Shown here piece after piece: positions 26,279 to 38,584 of a DNA stretch of 64,000 nt (position 1 is its first letter; each line of letters starts with the position of its first letter). This DNA comes from Catalimonadaceae bacterium JC749. Its GTDB lineage: Bacteria; Bacteroidota; Bacteroidia; Cytophagales; Cyclobacteriaceae. A program made the translations under genes and the position numbers. The notes under the pieces were generated by a model. It made no database searches, was not told where the DNA came from, and saw only the letters and a program-made list of their open reading frames with translations. Location: NCBI GenBank assembly GCA_021730635.1, contig JAJNNC010000001.1:248001-312000 (forward strand). Direction: 5' to 3'.

Positions 26279-27166
26279 CTACTCCTTGATCTTTTTATAA
26301 ATTTTCTCTTCATTGTTTACTACAATGAATTTGTTGGCAATTTCACACCAGATGAGAGATTCTTTAGAACCAATGGCTAAATAACCATACTTGAAAAGGC
26401 TTTCGTGAAGTTTCTTCAGAACAGAATTCTGCAGGTTTTGATTGAAGTATATCATAACATTCCTACAGAGAATTAAGTCAAATTTGTTAAAAACCCCTCC
26501 TCTTACCAAATCATAATTTCTAAAAGAAACTTTCTTAATCAGAGACTGATCCATCACAGCTTTTCCATTCTTTTCTTCATAATAGTTTTTCAATGTGGAG
26601 GTTCCTTGAAAACGGATATAGTTTTTTTCATTCAGCTCCATATTCTTGATGATGTACTCACCTTTCTCCGCTTTAGATAAGATAGGTTTATCAATATCAC
26701 TGGCAATGATATTTACTTTATCAAGAATACCCATTTCTTTCAATAAAATGGCCATAGAAAATACTTCTTCCCCTGAAGAACATCCGGCATGCCATATGCT
26801 GAAAGTTTCGTGGTTGAGCAAAATATTGGGGATGATGTGATCTCTTACTTCTCTCCAAAAGGAAGGATCGCGAAACATTTCAGTTACATTAACAGTAATT
26901 TCTGGAAGAAATTCTTCGAAGAACGCCTTTTCGGTTTCTATTTTCTTTATTAAATGATCGACGGTAGGAAGTTTATATAATTCTAATATGCGTTGGATGC
27001 GCCTTTTAAAAGAAGACATCGCATATTCAGTAAAGTCATAGCCATAGCAATTTTTAACAGCTTGGGTGATCTTTCTTAAATCTGCAATTTCAACTTCTTG
27101 TATCTTGTCACTTCCGTGGCCAGGAGAATTTCCTGACCCGCTATATACCTTTTGACTATCAAACAT
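26279..27166 (-). CDS. CheR-type protein glutamate methyltransferase
   Basis: The protein has the CheR N-terminal helical domain (LRKITQAVKNCYGYDFTEYAMSSFKRRIQRIL), then TVNVTEMFRDPSFW, the SAM-binding HAGCSSGEEVFSMAILL, IASDIDKPILSKAEKGEY, and the family signature DLILCRNVMIYFN. It would transfer methyl groups from S-adenosylmethionine to glutamates. It is the first gene of the leftward cluster. The frame is open to a TTG at 27211; the ATG at 27164-27166 is the more likely start (295 residues). With the CheB-like protein it forms a methylation-demethylation pair, but there are no cheA, cheW or receptor genes near. Confidence 0.87.
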   Translation of the reverse strand: MFDSQKVYSGSGNSPGHGSDKIQEVEIADLRKITQAVKNCYGYDFTEYAMSSFKRRIQRILELYKLPTVDHLIKKIETEKAFFEEFLPEITVNVTEMFRDPSFWREVRDHIIPNILLNHETFSIWHAGCSSGEEVFSMAILLKEMGILDKVNIIASDIDKPILSKAEKGEYIIKNMELNEKNYIRFQGTSTLKNYYEEKNGKAVMDQSLIKKVSFRNYDLVRGGVFNKFDLILCRNVMIYFNQNLQNSVLKKLHESLFKYGYLAIGSKESLIWCEIANKFIVVNNEEKIYKKIKE

Positions 27167-27479
27167 ATGTATAAGGCCCAGTTTTGTTCTATTTACACTT
27201 GGTAAAGCCAAATGTCGCTAATCATAGCAACAGGGTCACAAAATAAGTCAAAATTGGATAAGAACGAGGGCTGATGTTAGCGCGGGATAAATAAAAGATG
27301 TAATATAATTTCTGTATGTAATGTCAATAGAAAAGGTAAGTGAAGATAAGGAGCTTATTTTACAATACAATCCGATGATTTTACAAGTTACTTCTATTGT
27401 AATTAGAACCTCAAGAAAGAGCTAATCTTACCTATAAAGCATACCCAATATGGACAATTATATTTTAAGTATCACAGGA
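27167..27479. other. 313-bp gap upstream of the signalling cluster
   Basis: The gap lies between the M16-like gene and the first gene of the cluster, both on the minus strand. It must hold the cluster promoter, but no convincing consensus match was found. It is AT-rich, without clear hairpins or an ORF. Confidence 0.4.
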
Positions 27480-28766
27480 TTAGGCGTAACCTCCTACAAC
27501 AACTTCTTTCATTTGGCTGGCCACAAAGTATTTTTCTGCTGTTTCCCGTATCGAGTCAGCATCTATTGTATTAATTGCATTTAAATATTTTTTGTAAAAA
27601 TCGTAGTCAAGGCCGTATAAGTAAATATTCTTAAACTTTTCGGCGAGAGCAAAAGGAGTATCAACAGATGAAAGCAATCTACCAGCCATGTAGTTTTTTA
27701 CAGTAATTAGCTCAACTTCGTCTACTAATTCATTACGCAACTGTTGTATCTCTTTATACACTTCGTCAATGACCAATTGAGTAAACTCTTTTTTTACATC
27801 TGTTCCAATAATAAAATACCCTGCTTCCTGATGCATCACAATACCTGAGTTGATACCATAAGTAAGCCCTCTTTCTTCCCGTATATTCTTCATGAGACGG
27901 GAGCCAAAATATCCTCCCAATATGGTATTCACCAGCCTAACCTGATGATAATCCGGATGGGTTTTAGTAAATAATGGCATACCTATACGAACCGAGGATT
28001 GTAAACTATCAGGTTTTTCTATGATATGTTTTTTGCCATCGGCAGGTGAGAAAGGTGGCATGCCATTTTGAATATGCAGTTTGGGTGCTACCGGTTGCTT
28101 TCCAAAATATTGATCTATTGCTAGCAGCACCTCTTCGTTTACATCACCGGATACAATAATTTCAAATCCGGCATACAGATTATCCTGATAAAAAGAAAGC
28201 AAGTCGGCAGAAGTGATCCTTTCTATGTCTTCAGCATCCATAGATCGGCCATAGGGATGGTCAGATCCGAACAAAACAGACTTCATTTTTTTGGAAGCCA
28301 ATACACTAGGCTTTTCATTATTTACTTTGAGGCGCTGCTGTTGTATAGTTTTGAACTTTAACAATTCTTCTTCAGGAAACGTGGGATCTGAAGTGAGTTC
28401 GCTAAGCAATTGCAGCAATTCCTTGGCGTATTTGCTCAGGCAATAAATATCAACGGAGGAATAATCCACACCGGGTGACAACTGCAGGAAAGCGCCGTAT
28501 TTATCCACATACTCAGAGATGTCAAAAGCTGTTTTGCTGGAAGTACCTTCAGCCAGCATTTTAATAGTAAAAAAGCAAGCACCCGTTAGAGCTTCATGCT
28601 TGATTCCCCCATTTCTAAAAAGTAATTCTATTCCAAGGACTGGCTGCTTGCCAGCCTGAATCATATGCACAGGAATTCCATTAGAGAGGTATTTAGTGGT
28701 GGCTTCTACTAAATTCACTTCCCGAATAGGCTGTGAAGGAGGCGCTATGGTTCTATCTATAATCAT
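27480..28766 (-). CDS. M16 family peptidase homologue lacking the zinc motif
   Basis: The 428-residue protein has the two-lobed M16B layout (pitrilysin/processing-peptidase type). In the first lobe the place of the HxxEH zinc motif reads GACFFTIKMLAEGT, so all the metal ligands there are gone. In the second lobe the substrate-binding motif GSRLMKNIREERGLTYGI is intact. M16B proteins often work as pairs, one subunit with zinc and one with this arginine/tyrosine motif. This looks like the second type; no zinc partner is encoded in the window. No signal peptide is seen. It is in a run of three minus-strand genes with the small protein and the glycosyltransferase. Confidence 0.82.
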   Translation of the reverse strand: MIIDRTIAPPSQPIREVNLVEATTKYLSNGIPVHMIQAGKQPVLGIELLFRNGGIKHEALTGACFFTIKMLAEGTSSKTAFDISEYVDKYGAFLQLSPGVDYSSVDIYCLSKYAKELLQLLSELTSDPTFPEEELLKFKTIQQQRLKVNNEKPSVLASKKMKSVLFGSDHPYGRSMDAEDIERITSADLLSFYQDNLYAGFEIIVSGDVNEEVLLAIDQYFGKQPVAPKLHIQNGMPPFSPADGKKHIIEKPDSLQSSVRIGMPLFTKTHPDYHQVRLVNTILGGYFGSRLMKNIREERGLTYGINSGIVMHQEAGYFIIGTDVKKEFTQLVIDEVYKEIQQLRNELVDEVELITVKNYMAGRLLSSVDTPFALAEKFKNIYLYGLDYDFYKKYLNAINTIDADSIRETAEKYFVASQMKEVVVGGYA

Positions 28767-28781
28767 ACTACACTTAAACTT

Positions 28782-29036
28782 TTAACGTCCGTTATGAGCT
28801 AATAAGCCAGCCTTACTGGCCAAATAAAAATATTGATGGTATTGTCTTTCCAAATCAACTTCTGAGGATACAGCTTCTTCAGAAGCGTTCAGAAAACATT
28901 TGATCCAACCTTTCCTGAACAAAGATTGTAATATGTCTTTCAAGGCTTCCTCTTCCATCTTTAACTCCTGCCGTAAATGGGAAAAAGGCACAACGAAGTA
29001 AAGCTCATCCAGCACATCATATTCTTGGTCAGTCAT
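28782..29036 (-). CDS. Hypothetical small protein (84 residues)
   Basis: The product is mainly helical, with an arrangement (YFVVPFSHLRQELKMEEEALKDILQSLFRKGWIKCFL) that could be a winged-helix-like fold: helix, helix, then a hairpin reading GWIKCF. No family is recognised. It is tightly packed, 9 bp after the glycosyltransferase gene and 15 bp before the M16-like gene, so it is very likely translated as part of that operon. Function unknown. Confidence 0.65.
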   Translation of the reverse strand: MTDQEYDVLDELYFVVPFSHLRQELKMEEEALKDILQSLFRKGWIKCFLNASEEAVSSEVDLERQYHQYFYLASKAGLLAHNGR

Positions 29037-29045
29037 AACAACAGA

Positions 29046-30200
29046 TTATTTGTATTGTCTGTCCTTCCAGGTATAGCCTCCAAAGTTAGCGCAAATACCG
29101 AAAAAAACCACGTATGCAGAATAAATGAATTCCAACATCAGAAAGTTTTGGAAAGGCATTTTTTTTCCCATAAAAAGTAATACATCGCGCAGAAAAAAAA
29201 ACTCAATAGCTGCCTTAAGCAGCCAGAGCAAAAGAAAAAGAAACCAGAAATACCCTTTAACGATAATCAAAAGCAACGTAAACAAACTTGCAAGGTGGTA
29301 AATAAACACAAAGACAGCTATGGCCATCACCGATTTGTTTTTATGCAGCTTCCACTTACCAGCCCAACGGCGCCGCTGATGGTAAAATTCTTTCACGGAA
29401 GCTTTGGCATTTGTATAGACGACTGCCAGAGGGGTCTTTAGGAAAAAAACTTGCTGTGGATATTTTTGATATATTTTTTGCATTAAAAACTCATCATCGC
29501 CGGAAGGTACATGGACGGAACCTTCATACCCATTTACTGCAAAAAAAGTATCTTTTCTGAAAGCCAGATTAGCGCCGTTACACATATTGGGCCGCCCCGC
29601 CTGCATACTGGCTGCTCCTGTGCCAATCAGGCTGGCAAATTCTATGGTCTGAAAATGCTCAAATAAGTTCTTTTCCTCGTCAAAACTCACAGGGCCTGAT
29701 ACCAACAGAGGTTTTCTTTCCTGAAAAAATTGACTCAAAGAGGCCAGCCAATAGCTTCCTACCCGGCAATCGCCATCAGTGGTGACCACAATTTCTCCTC
29801 TTGCCAAGGCAATCGCCTGTGTAATGGCCATTTTCTTATGAGACCCTGTAAACCCGGGAGGCAACCTGAGTGAGATCACATCGATTGAGAAGTTAGCTTC
29901 TTTTCGATACGCCATCACCAGTTTCTTTGTATCATCTTCTGAATCATCGTCCACTATGATCACCTCTAGTTTAGAGAAGGGATATGGGCTGCCTCCGTAT
30001 ACCCGCTGTTTAGCAATACCCTGTAGCAATGCTATAATATTGTCGGCTTCGTTTCGTACCGGTACAACAATGGTAATGTACGGGAGTTCATGAGACGAAA
30101 CAGGTTCGGGTTGAAAGGATGGAATCTTTAGCCAGTGCCAGTACAGCCATAGGATACAGATGCAATACAATAAAGTAAGTCCGGAAAATAATATAATCAT
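29046..30200 (-). CDS. Membrane glycosyltransferase, family GT2
   Basis: An N-terminal membrane helix (LFSGLTLLYCICILWLYWHW) precedes a GT-A domain: ITIVVPVRNEADNI, VIIVDDDSEDDT, EIVVTTDGDCRVG (the DxD-type site), GANLAFRKDTF, SGDDEFLMQKI and the QRRRWAGKW motif typical of processive cellulose-synthase-like GT2 enzymes. Two or three more membrane helices follow. It probably adds sugars to a lipid or polymer at the inner membrane; donor and acceptor are unknown. It is first in the three-gene minus-strand run and divergent from ruvC. Confidence 0.87.
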   Translation of the reverse strand: MIILFSGLTLLYCICILWLYWHWLKIPSFQPEPVSSHELPYITIVVPVRNEADNIIALLQGIAKQRVYGGSPYPFSKLEVIIVDDDSEDDTKKLVMAYRKEANFSIDVISLRLPPGFTGSHKKMAITQAIALARGEIVVTTDGDCRVGSYWLASLSQFFQERKPLLVSGPVSFDEEKNLFEHFQTIEFASLIGTGAASMQAGRPNMCNGANLAFRKDTFFAVNGYEGSVHVPSGDDEFLMQKIYQKYPQQVFFLKTPLAVVYTNAKASVKEFYHQRRRWAGKWKLHKNKSVMAIAVFVFIYHLASLFTLLLIIVKGYFWFLFLLLWLLKAAIEFFFLRDVLLFMGKKMPFQNFLMLEFIYSAYVVFFGICANFGGYTWKDRQYK

Positions 30201-30341
30201 GGTAGATCAGAAATGCGTTCAAATAAATAGAAGGATTGGCGTTCATTAAACCGCTATGGATTTGATTATGAGTAATTATAATTTTAATCCAGCAGTCAAT
30301 ATAATTTTTTTATAAGTATTAAGAATGCATATATTAGACAC

Positions 30342-30938
30342 ATGAACAGACCAAACCAGGAAATAGTGAAAGAAAAAATAATTTTGGGTATAGACCCAGG
30401 TACCCAGGTCATGGGGTATGGTGCTATTCTCGTGACCACCAATGCGCTGCGACAAAAATCTATACAAATTGTGCAATATGGCGTCATTCATCTGAAGAAA
30501 TATGATAAACATGAGATCAAATTGAAGAAAATATTTGAACGGGTGGTAGGCTTGATTGAAGATTTTGCGCCGGATGAGATGGCTCTTGAGTCTCCTTTTT
30601 ATGGTAAAAACGTACAGTCTATGCTCAAGTTGGGCAGGGCACAGGGAGTAGCGATGGCCGCTGCCCTCAGCCGGCAAGTGCCCATCATAGAATATGCTCC
30701 CAAAAAAGTAAAACAATCCATCACCGGTAATGGTAATGCTTCTAAAGAACAAGTAGCCCATATGCTGAAAAACCTACTCGTGTTTCCTGCTTCACTCAGT
30801 GAAGATCATCAACTATATGATGCCACTGATGCACTAGCCGTCGCTTTATGCCATCATTACCAACAAGGAGCCCCTATTCGTCATAATAAAAGCTGGAAAG
30901 CTTTCCTTGTAGATCATCCAGAAAGAATCAGCAGCTAA
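30342..30938 (+). CDS. ruvC: Crossover junction endodeoxyribonuclease RuvC
   Basis: The 198-residue protein has the RNase H-like RuvC core: [13 protein letters not shown] with catalytic Asp18, [23 protein letters not shown] with the catalytic glutamate, and the C-terminal [14 protein letters not shown] with the last aspartates. It cuts Holliday junctions made by RecA-type recombination. The N-terminus has about ten residues more than usual. It starts a rightward run; the DUF3616 gene follows after 8 bp. ruvA and ruvB are not nearby. Confidence 0.96.
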   Translation: MNRPNQEIVKEKIILGIDPGTQVMGYGAILVTTNALRQKSIQIVQYGVIHLKKYDKHEIKLKKIFERVVGLIEDFAPDEMALESPFYGKNVQSMLKLGRAQGVAMAAALSRQVPIIEYAPKKVKQSITGNGNASKEQVAHMLKNLLVFPASLSEDHQLYDATDALAVALCHHYQQGAPIRHNKSWKAFLVDHPERISS

Positions 30939-30946
30939 TTATTTTT

Positions 30947-32053
30947 ATGGCAACAACAAAACAAAAACCAGATAAAATATTACTACAATTTGACGAAAGT
31001 CTGAACGCTAAAGACACTAAGATATGTAGTGAACTATCTTCCGTAGTGCGAACCGGTGATTATCTTTGGCTGGCTTTTGATGAAGGGGCTAGCCTGGAGC
31101 GACTCAAAAAAACAAGTGAGGGTTTTACAGAGCATGCTTCTTTCAGCTTACATGAATTTATTTCCCTTCCGGAAGGAAATGAGGAGGAAATAGACATTGA
31201 AGGACTAGCATACTATAATCATTATTTGTGGCTGATAGGTTCTCATAGCCTCAAAAGGGATAAACCGGATAAACGCTCTGAACCTACGAAAAAACGGATC
31301 AAAAGACTTGCCCAGATTGAAAAAGAGGCTAACCGATATACATTGGCCAGAATTCCCACCCTGCAAGATCCTGATACCGGAGAATACAAACTGTACAAAT
31401 CATGCCCTCATCCGGATCATCCGGATCAGCTGTTGACAGCAGCTAAACTAAAGGCAGGGAAAAAATATAGCCAACTGAGTAAGGCTCTTAGGAAAGATCC
31501 TCATGTGGCCCCTTTTATGCATATTCCCGGTAAGGAAAACGGATTTGATATTGAAGGCATTGCCGTCATGGACGAAAGGATTTTCCTGGGACTACGGGGT
31601 CCTGTCTTGAGAGGATGGTCTATCATACTGGAAATCGCTGTTAAAGAAACGAAGAAAGGAAAACTAAAGCTCAGGAAAATCGGCAAAAAGAAAAGCAAAT
31701 ACCGCAAACATTTCTTTGACCTGCATGGGATGGGCATCCGTGAACTGACTGTTGCCCATGATGATATTTTAATTTTGGCTGGTCCGACTATGGATTGCGA
31801 TGGCACTATTGCCATGTACCGACTCAAGAATGGCATCAAAGATCGTAAAGAGACCCTTACTTATCATAACTATATTGAACGTATGTTTGATGTGGTGATA
31901 AGCTATGAAACGGAATATGGTACTGAAAAAGCAGAAGGACTTACTTTGATGGAAGATGGACAGTTATTAATCGTCTACGATGCTCCTGCTGAAGAAAGAA
32001 AGCAAGGACAAAGCCATACTTATGCCGATATATTTTCTTATGACGGCCTCTAA
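30947..32053 (+). CDS. DUF3616 domain-containing protein
   Basis: The 368-residue protein matches the DUF3616 pattern: SSVVRTGDYLWLAFDEGASLERL, EEIDIEGLAYYNHYLWLIGSHS, the basic segment with KRIKRLAQIEKE, and a second IEGIAVMDERIFLGLRGPVLRG followed by HGMGIRELTVAHDDILILAGPT. The repeated strand pattern suggests a beta-propeller. No signal peptide is present, so it is probably cytoplasmic. Function of the family is unknown. It sits 8 bp downstream of ruvC and is probably co-transcribed with it. Confidence 0.8.
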   Translation: MATTKQKPDKILLQFDESLNAKDTKICSELSSVVRTGDYLWLAFDEGASLERLKKTSEGFTEHASFSLHEFISLPEGNEEEIDIEGLAYYNHYLWLIGSHSLKRDKPDKRSEPTKKRIKRLAQIEKEANRYTLARIPTLQDPDTGEYKLYKSCPHPDHPDQLLTAAKLKAGKKYSQLSKALRKDPHVAPFMHIPGKENGFDIEGIAVMDERIFLGLRGPVLRGWSIILEIAVKETKKGKLKLRKIGKKKSKYRKHFFDLHGMGIRELTVAHDDILILAGPTMDCDGTIAMYRLKNGIKDRKETLTYHNYIERMFDVVISYETEYGTEKAEGLTLMEDGQLLIVYDAPAEERKQGQSHTYADIFSYDGL

Positions 32054-32153
32054 AGAGCTGATCATTTTTTTAATCTCACCACCAGTAGGCTTTTTCTAAA
32101 CCACAAAAACTGATTAATCCCTTATTATAATTCAACACAATACCACTGAATGT

Positions 32154-36040
<3,887 letters not shown>

Positions 36041-36147
36041 CTGGTTTATCCCAATAATTATGCATGTCAATACAGTATCCTTAATGAATTCCGTTATGTC
36101 TGAAAATGCAAACGGAACTTTCTTTGTCAATACTCAATTAATAGTCT

Positions 36148-36816
36148 ATGATTAAGGTACTCTCATTTGTATTTTTAGTGAGTTTTCTGCTCCATCAGCC
36201 CTTAAGGGCACAACAGCAAGGTGGTATCAGGCTTGCCAAACTTAAATACAACGGAGGCGGCGACTGGTATGCCAACAAAACGGCACTTCCTAATCTGATT
36301 CAATTCTGTAATGAAAACTTAGATACAGGGCTGGCGTCAGATGAAGAGGTGGTGGAAGTAGGCAGTCCGGAAATTTTTCTGTATCCCTATATTTATATGA
36401 CAGGACACGGCAATGTTGTGTTTTCTGAGGAAGAAGCGCAGAATCTGCGAAAATATCTGATTTCAGGAGGGTTTTTGCATGTTGACGATAACTATGGGCT
36501 GGATGAATTCATTCGAATAGAAATGAAAAAGGTGTTTCCTGAATTGGAATTTGTGGAAATCCCTTTTGATCATCCTATTTATCATCAAAAATTCCCTTTT
36601 CCAAAAGGATTGCCCAAGATTCATGAACACGATGGAAAAACACCGCAAGGCTTTGGATTGATGTATGAGGGGCGTCTGGTATGTTTCTATTCTTTTGAAT
36701 CTGACCTGGGAAATGGTTGGGAAGACCAACGAATTTATAATGACCCGGAGGAAATCAGGCAGCAAGCTTTAAAAATGGGTGCTAACATTATTGCCTTTGC
36801 ATTTACCCAAGACTAA
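36148..36816 (+). CDS. DUF4159 domain-containing exported protein
   Basis: A signal peptide (MIKVLSFVFLVSFLL, cleaved near AQQQ) precedes a DUF4159 domain: LAKLKYNGGGDWYANKTALPNLIQFCNENL, YIYMTGHGNVVFSEEEAQNLRKYLISGGFLHVDDNYG, and YEGRLVCFYSFESDLGNGWED. The fold resembles class I glutamine-amidotransferase-like domains, without a visible catalytic triad. The function is unknown. In other Bacteroidota related genes lie near BatA-type vWA proteins; one such vWA protein is at 7006-9111 but far away. No clear terminator follows. Confidence 0.83.
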   Translation: MIKVLSFVFLVSFLLHQPLRAQQQGGIRLAKLKYNGGGDWYANKTALPNLIQFCNENLDTGLASDEEVVEVGSPEIFLYPYIYMTGHGNVVFSEEEAQNLRKYLISGGFLHVDDNYGLDEFIRIEMKKVFPELEFVEIPFDHPIYHQKFPFPKGLPKIHEHDGKTPQGFGLMYEGRLVCFYSFESDLGNGWEDQRIYNDPEEIRQQALKMGANIIAFAFTQD

Positions 36817-37037
36817 AAATATGTTTTATTGAATTAAAAAAAGAAGCTTGTTGTTTCATCAGGAAAAATAAATTTCATTTGCACCTTACAGATCAATTTA
36901 ATTTGCATGAATGCTTTATCTGTAATGTTCCGTTAAGAATCAATCTAAATAATGTTTCATATTTCTCTTATCTTTCAGAAACAATTTTATTGAACAATCT
37001 ATTTAACTGTTAATATCCACACCAAAATTTTATCTAA

Positions 37038-37796
37038 GTGATTATAATAGCTTTCTTTATCGCACATTGGTATTTCTCTCTGTTCTGCCAAACTTTCTTT
37101 CTACATCGCTATGCTGCTCATAAGATGTTTACGATGAGCCCTTTCTGGGAGAAATTCTTTTACATCTTCACATGGATCTGGCAAGGGTCTTCTTATCTGA
37201 GCCCAAGAGCATATGCTGTGTTGCACCGTATGCACCATGCCTATAGTGATACGGAGGATGATCCTCATTCACCCCATCATACTGAAAACCTTTTCACTAT
37301 GATGTGGAAAACAAAAAATATTTACAACGAAGTATTGAAACACCAAGTAGAACCGGAAGCCCGCTTCACCAAAGACGTCCCTGAATGGGAATCTTTTGAA
37401 AAGTTTGCTGATAATAACTTTGTGAGAGTGAGCTGGGGCGTACTGTATAGTTTATTTTATATCTGGGCTATTTCTATTGCCGAATTGCCGGGTACACATT
37501 GGTGGATGTATGCGCTGCTGCCTATTCATTACCTGATGGGGCCTGTTCATGGAGCCATTGTCAACTGGTGTGGCCATAAATACGGGTATGCCAACTTTGA
37601 CAACCACGATAAGTCTAAAAATACGCTGTTGTTTGATTTTCTTATGCTGGGAGAATTGTTTCAGAATAACCACCACAAGCTACCGAAAAGACTGGATTTT
37701 GCGGCGCGATGGTTTGAAATTGATCCGACCTACCCGGTGATCAGAATGCTGGAAAAGCTTAAAATTATCAGGATGGCAAAGCTCAAGAACGCTTAA
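37038..37796 (+). CDS. Membrane fatty acid desaturase, acyl-CoA desaturase-like
   Basis: The 252-residue protein has the histidine boxes of membrane di-iron desaturases: HRYAAH near residue 23, HRMHHAYSD near residue 61, and NNHHKLP near the C-terminus, plus hydrophobic helices around them (IIIAFFIAHWYFSLFC, VLYSLFYIWAISI, WWMYALLPIHYLMGPVHGAI). It would introduce a double bond into acyl chains in the inner membrane. The start is a GTG directly after an in-frame TAA; the first ATG downstream would remove the first histidine box, so GTG is required. It ends at a strong terminator. Confidence 0.86.
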   Translation: MIIIAFFIAHWYFSLFCQTFFLHRYAAHKMFTMSPFWEKFFYIFTWIWQGSSYLSPRAYAVLHRMHHAYSDTEDDPHSPHHTENLFTMMWKTKNIYNEVLKHQVEPEARFTKDVPEWESFEKFADNNFVRVSWGVLYSLFYIWAISIAELPGTHWWMYALLPIHYLMGPVHGAIVNWCGHKYGYANFDNHDKSKNTLLFDFLMLGELFQNNHHKLPKRLDFAARWFEIDPTYPVIRMLEKLKIIRMAKLKNA

Positions 37797-37816
37797 CACC
37801 ACCCATGATTACACAC

Positions 37817-37843
37817 GCCGGCAGCCTTGCCGGCTTTTTTTTT
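37817..37843 (+). terminator. Terminator of the desaturase gene
   Basis: GCCGGCA (37817-37823) and TGCCGGC (37828-37834) form a perfect stem with a 4-nt loop, followed by nine T. Confidence 0.93.
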
Positions 37844-37850
37844 CGAATAA

Positions 37851-37893
37851 AACTAAATTTTTAGTTGACAAACTAATTTTTTAGTTATACATT
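37851..37893 (+). promoter_or_regulatory. Tandem dyads overlapping a promoter, candidate BlaI-family operator
   Basis: Two AACTAAA/TTTAGTT-type dyads lie at 37851-37866 (7-bp arms, 2-nt spacer) and 37871-37886 (6-bp arms, 4-nt spacer), with centres 20 bp apart. They overlap TTGACA (37865-37870), a 17-nt spacer, and TACATT (37888-37893). A repressor on the dyads would block this promoter, and the downstream operon encodes a BlaI-family repressor. The link to BlaI is inference. Confidence 0.6.
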
Positions 37894-37920
37894 AGTATAA
37901 CCCGATAAACACAGCTCATT

Positions 37921-38580
37921 ATGGAAGACAAGAAGAATAAAAACGTAGACCTGGAAAGGAAAAGGCAACTTCATCAGACCATCGGACTGGTAATTAGTAT
38001 GGCTTTGGTAACCTGTGCCTTTGAGTGGCAATCGGCATGGCAACCGGTCATTGACATTCCCGAACCCCAGGTGATGGATGAAATACTGCCTGACGTCCCT
38101 GTTACGGACCATAAACCACCCAAACCCAAACCTGTAGCCATTGAAATTGTCGAGGTAAAGAATGAGGAAGAAATTGACGAGGAAATCACTTTTACCTTAC
38201 CCACCTTTGATGATCCTGTAGAAGAAAATCTGTTTATAGAGGAGCCGGAAGATGAAAAACCTGAGGAAATTATCCTCAAAGCGGAAGTAGACCCATCCTT
38301 TCCGGGTGGTTTGCCTGCCTTTTACGAATACGTGAGTAAACATTTGAAATATCCCCGGCAGGCTATCAGAAACAGAGTAGAAGGCAAAGTATATGTACAG
38401 TTTGTGGTTGATACAGATGGCGCGCTCTCTGACCTGACCATCCTCAAAGGGATTGGCGCTGCCTGTGATGAAGAAGCCTTGCGTGTTTTACAAAATTCAC
38501 CCAGATGGAATCCGGGAAAACAGCGTGGCCGTGCTGTGAAAGTAAGAATGACACTCCCGATTATTTTTAAACTTCAGTAA
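37921..38580 (+). CDS. TonB-like energy transducer
   Basis: The 219-residue protein has one N-terminal membrane helix (about residues 20-38), a proline/acidic-rich stretch (DHKPPKPKPVAIEIVEVK) and a TonB_C domain (about 130-219: GLPAFYEYVSKHLKYPRQA, EGKVYVQFVVDTDGALSDLTILKGIGAACDEEALRVLQ). TonB-like proteins pass inner-membrane energy to outer-membrane receptors. It starts an operon with a BlaI repressor and an M56 protease, the protease carrying a second TonB_C domain very similar to this one. The cluster has its own operator region upstream. Confidence 0.87.
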   Translation: MEDKKNKNVDLERKRQLHQTIGLVISMALVTCAFEWQSAWQPVIDIPEPQVMDEILPDVPVTDHKPPKPKPVAIEIVEVKNEEEIDEEITFTLPTFDDPVEENLFIEEPEDEKPEEIILKAEVDPSFPGGLPAFYEYVSKHLKYPRQAIRNRVEGKVYVQFVVDTDGALSDLTILKGIGAACDEEALRVLQNSPRWNPGKQRGRAVKVRMTLPIIFKLQ

Positions 38581-38584
38581 TCCT

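Noticed and set aside
27160-27167. Exact match to a minus-strand TAnnTTTG promoter element
   Set aside because: It overlaps the ATG of the CheR-like gene itself, so it cannot drive it with a usable leader; judged coincidental.
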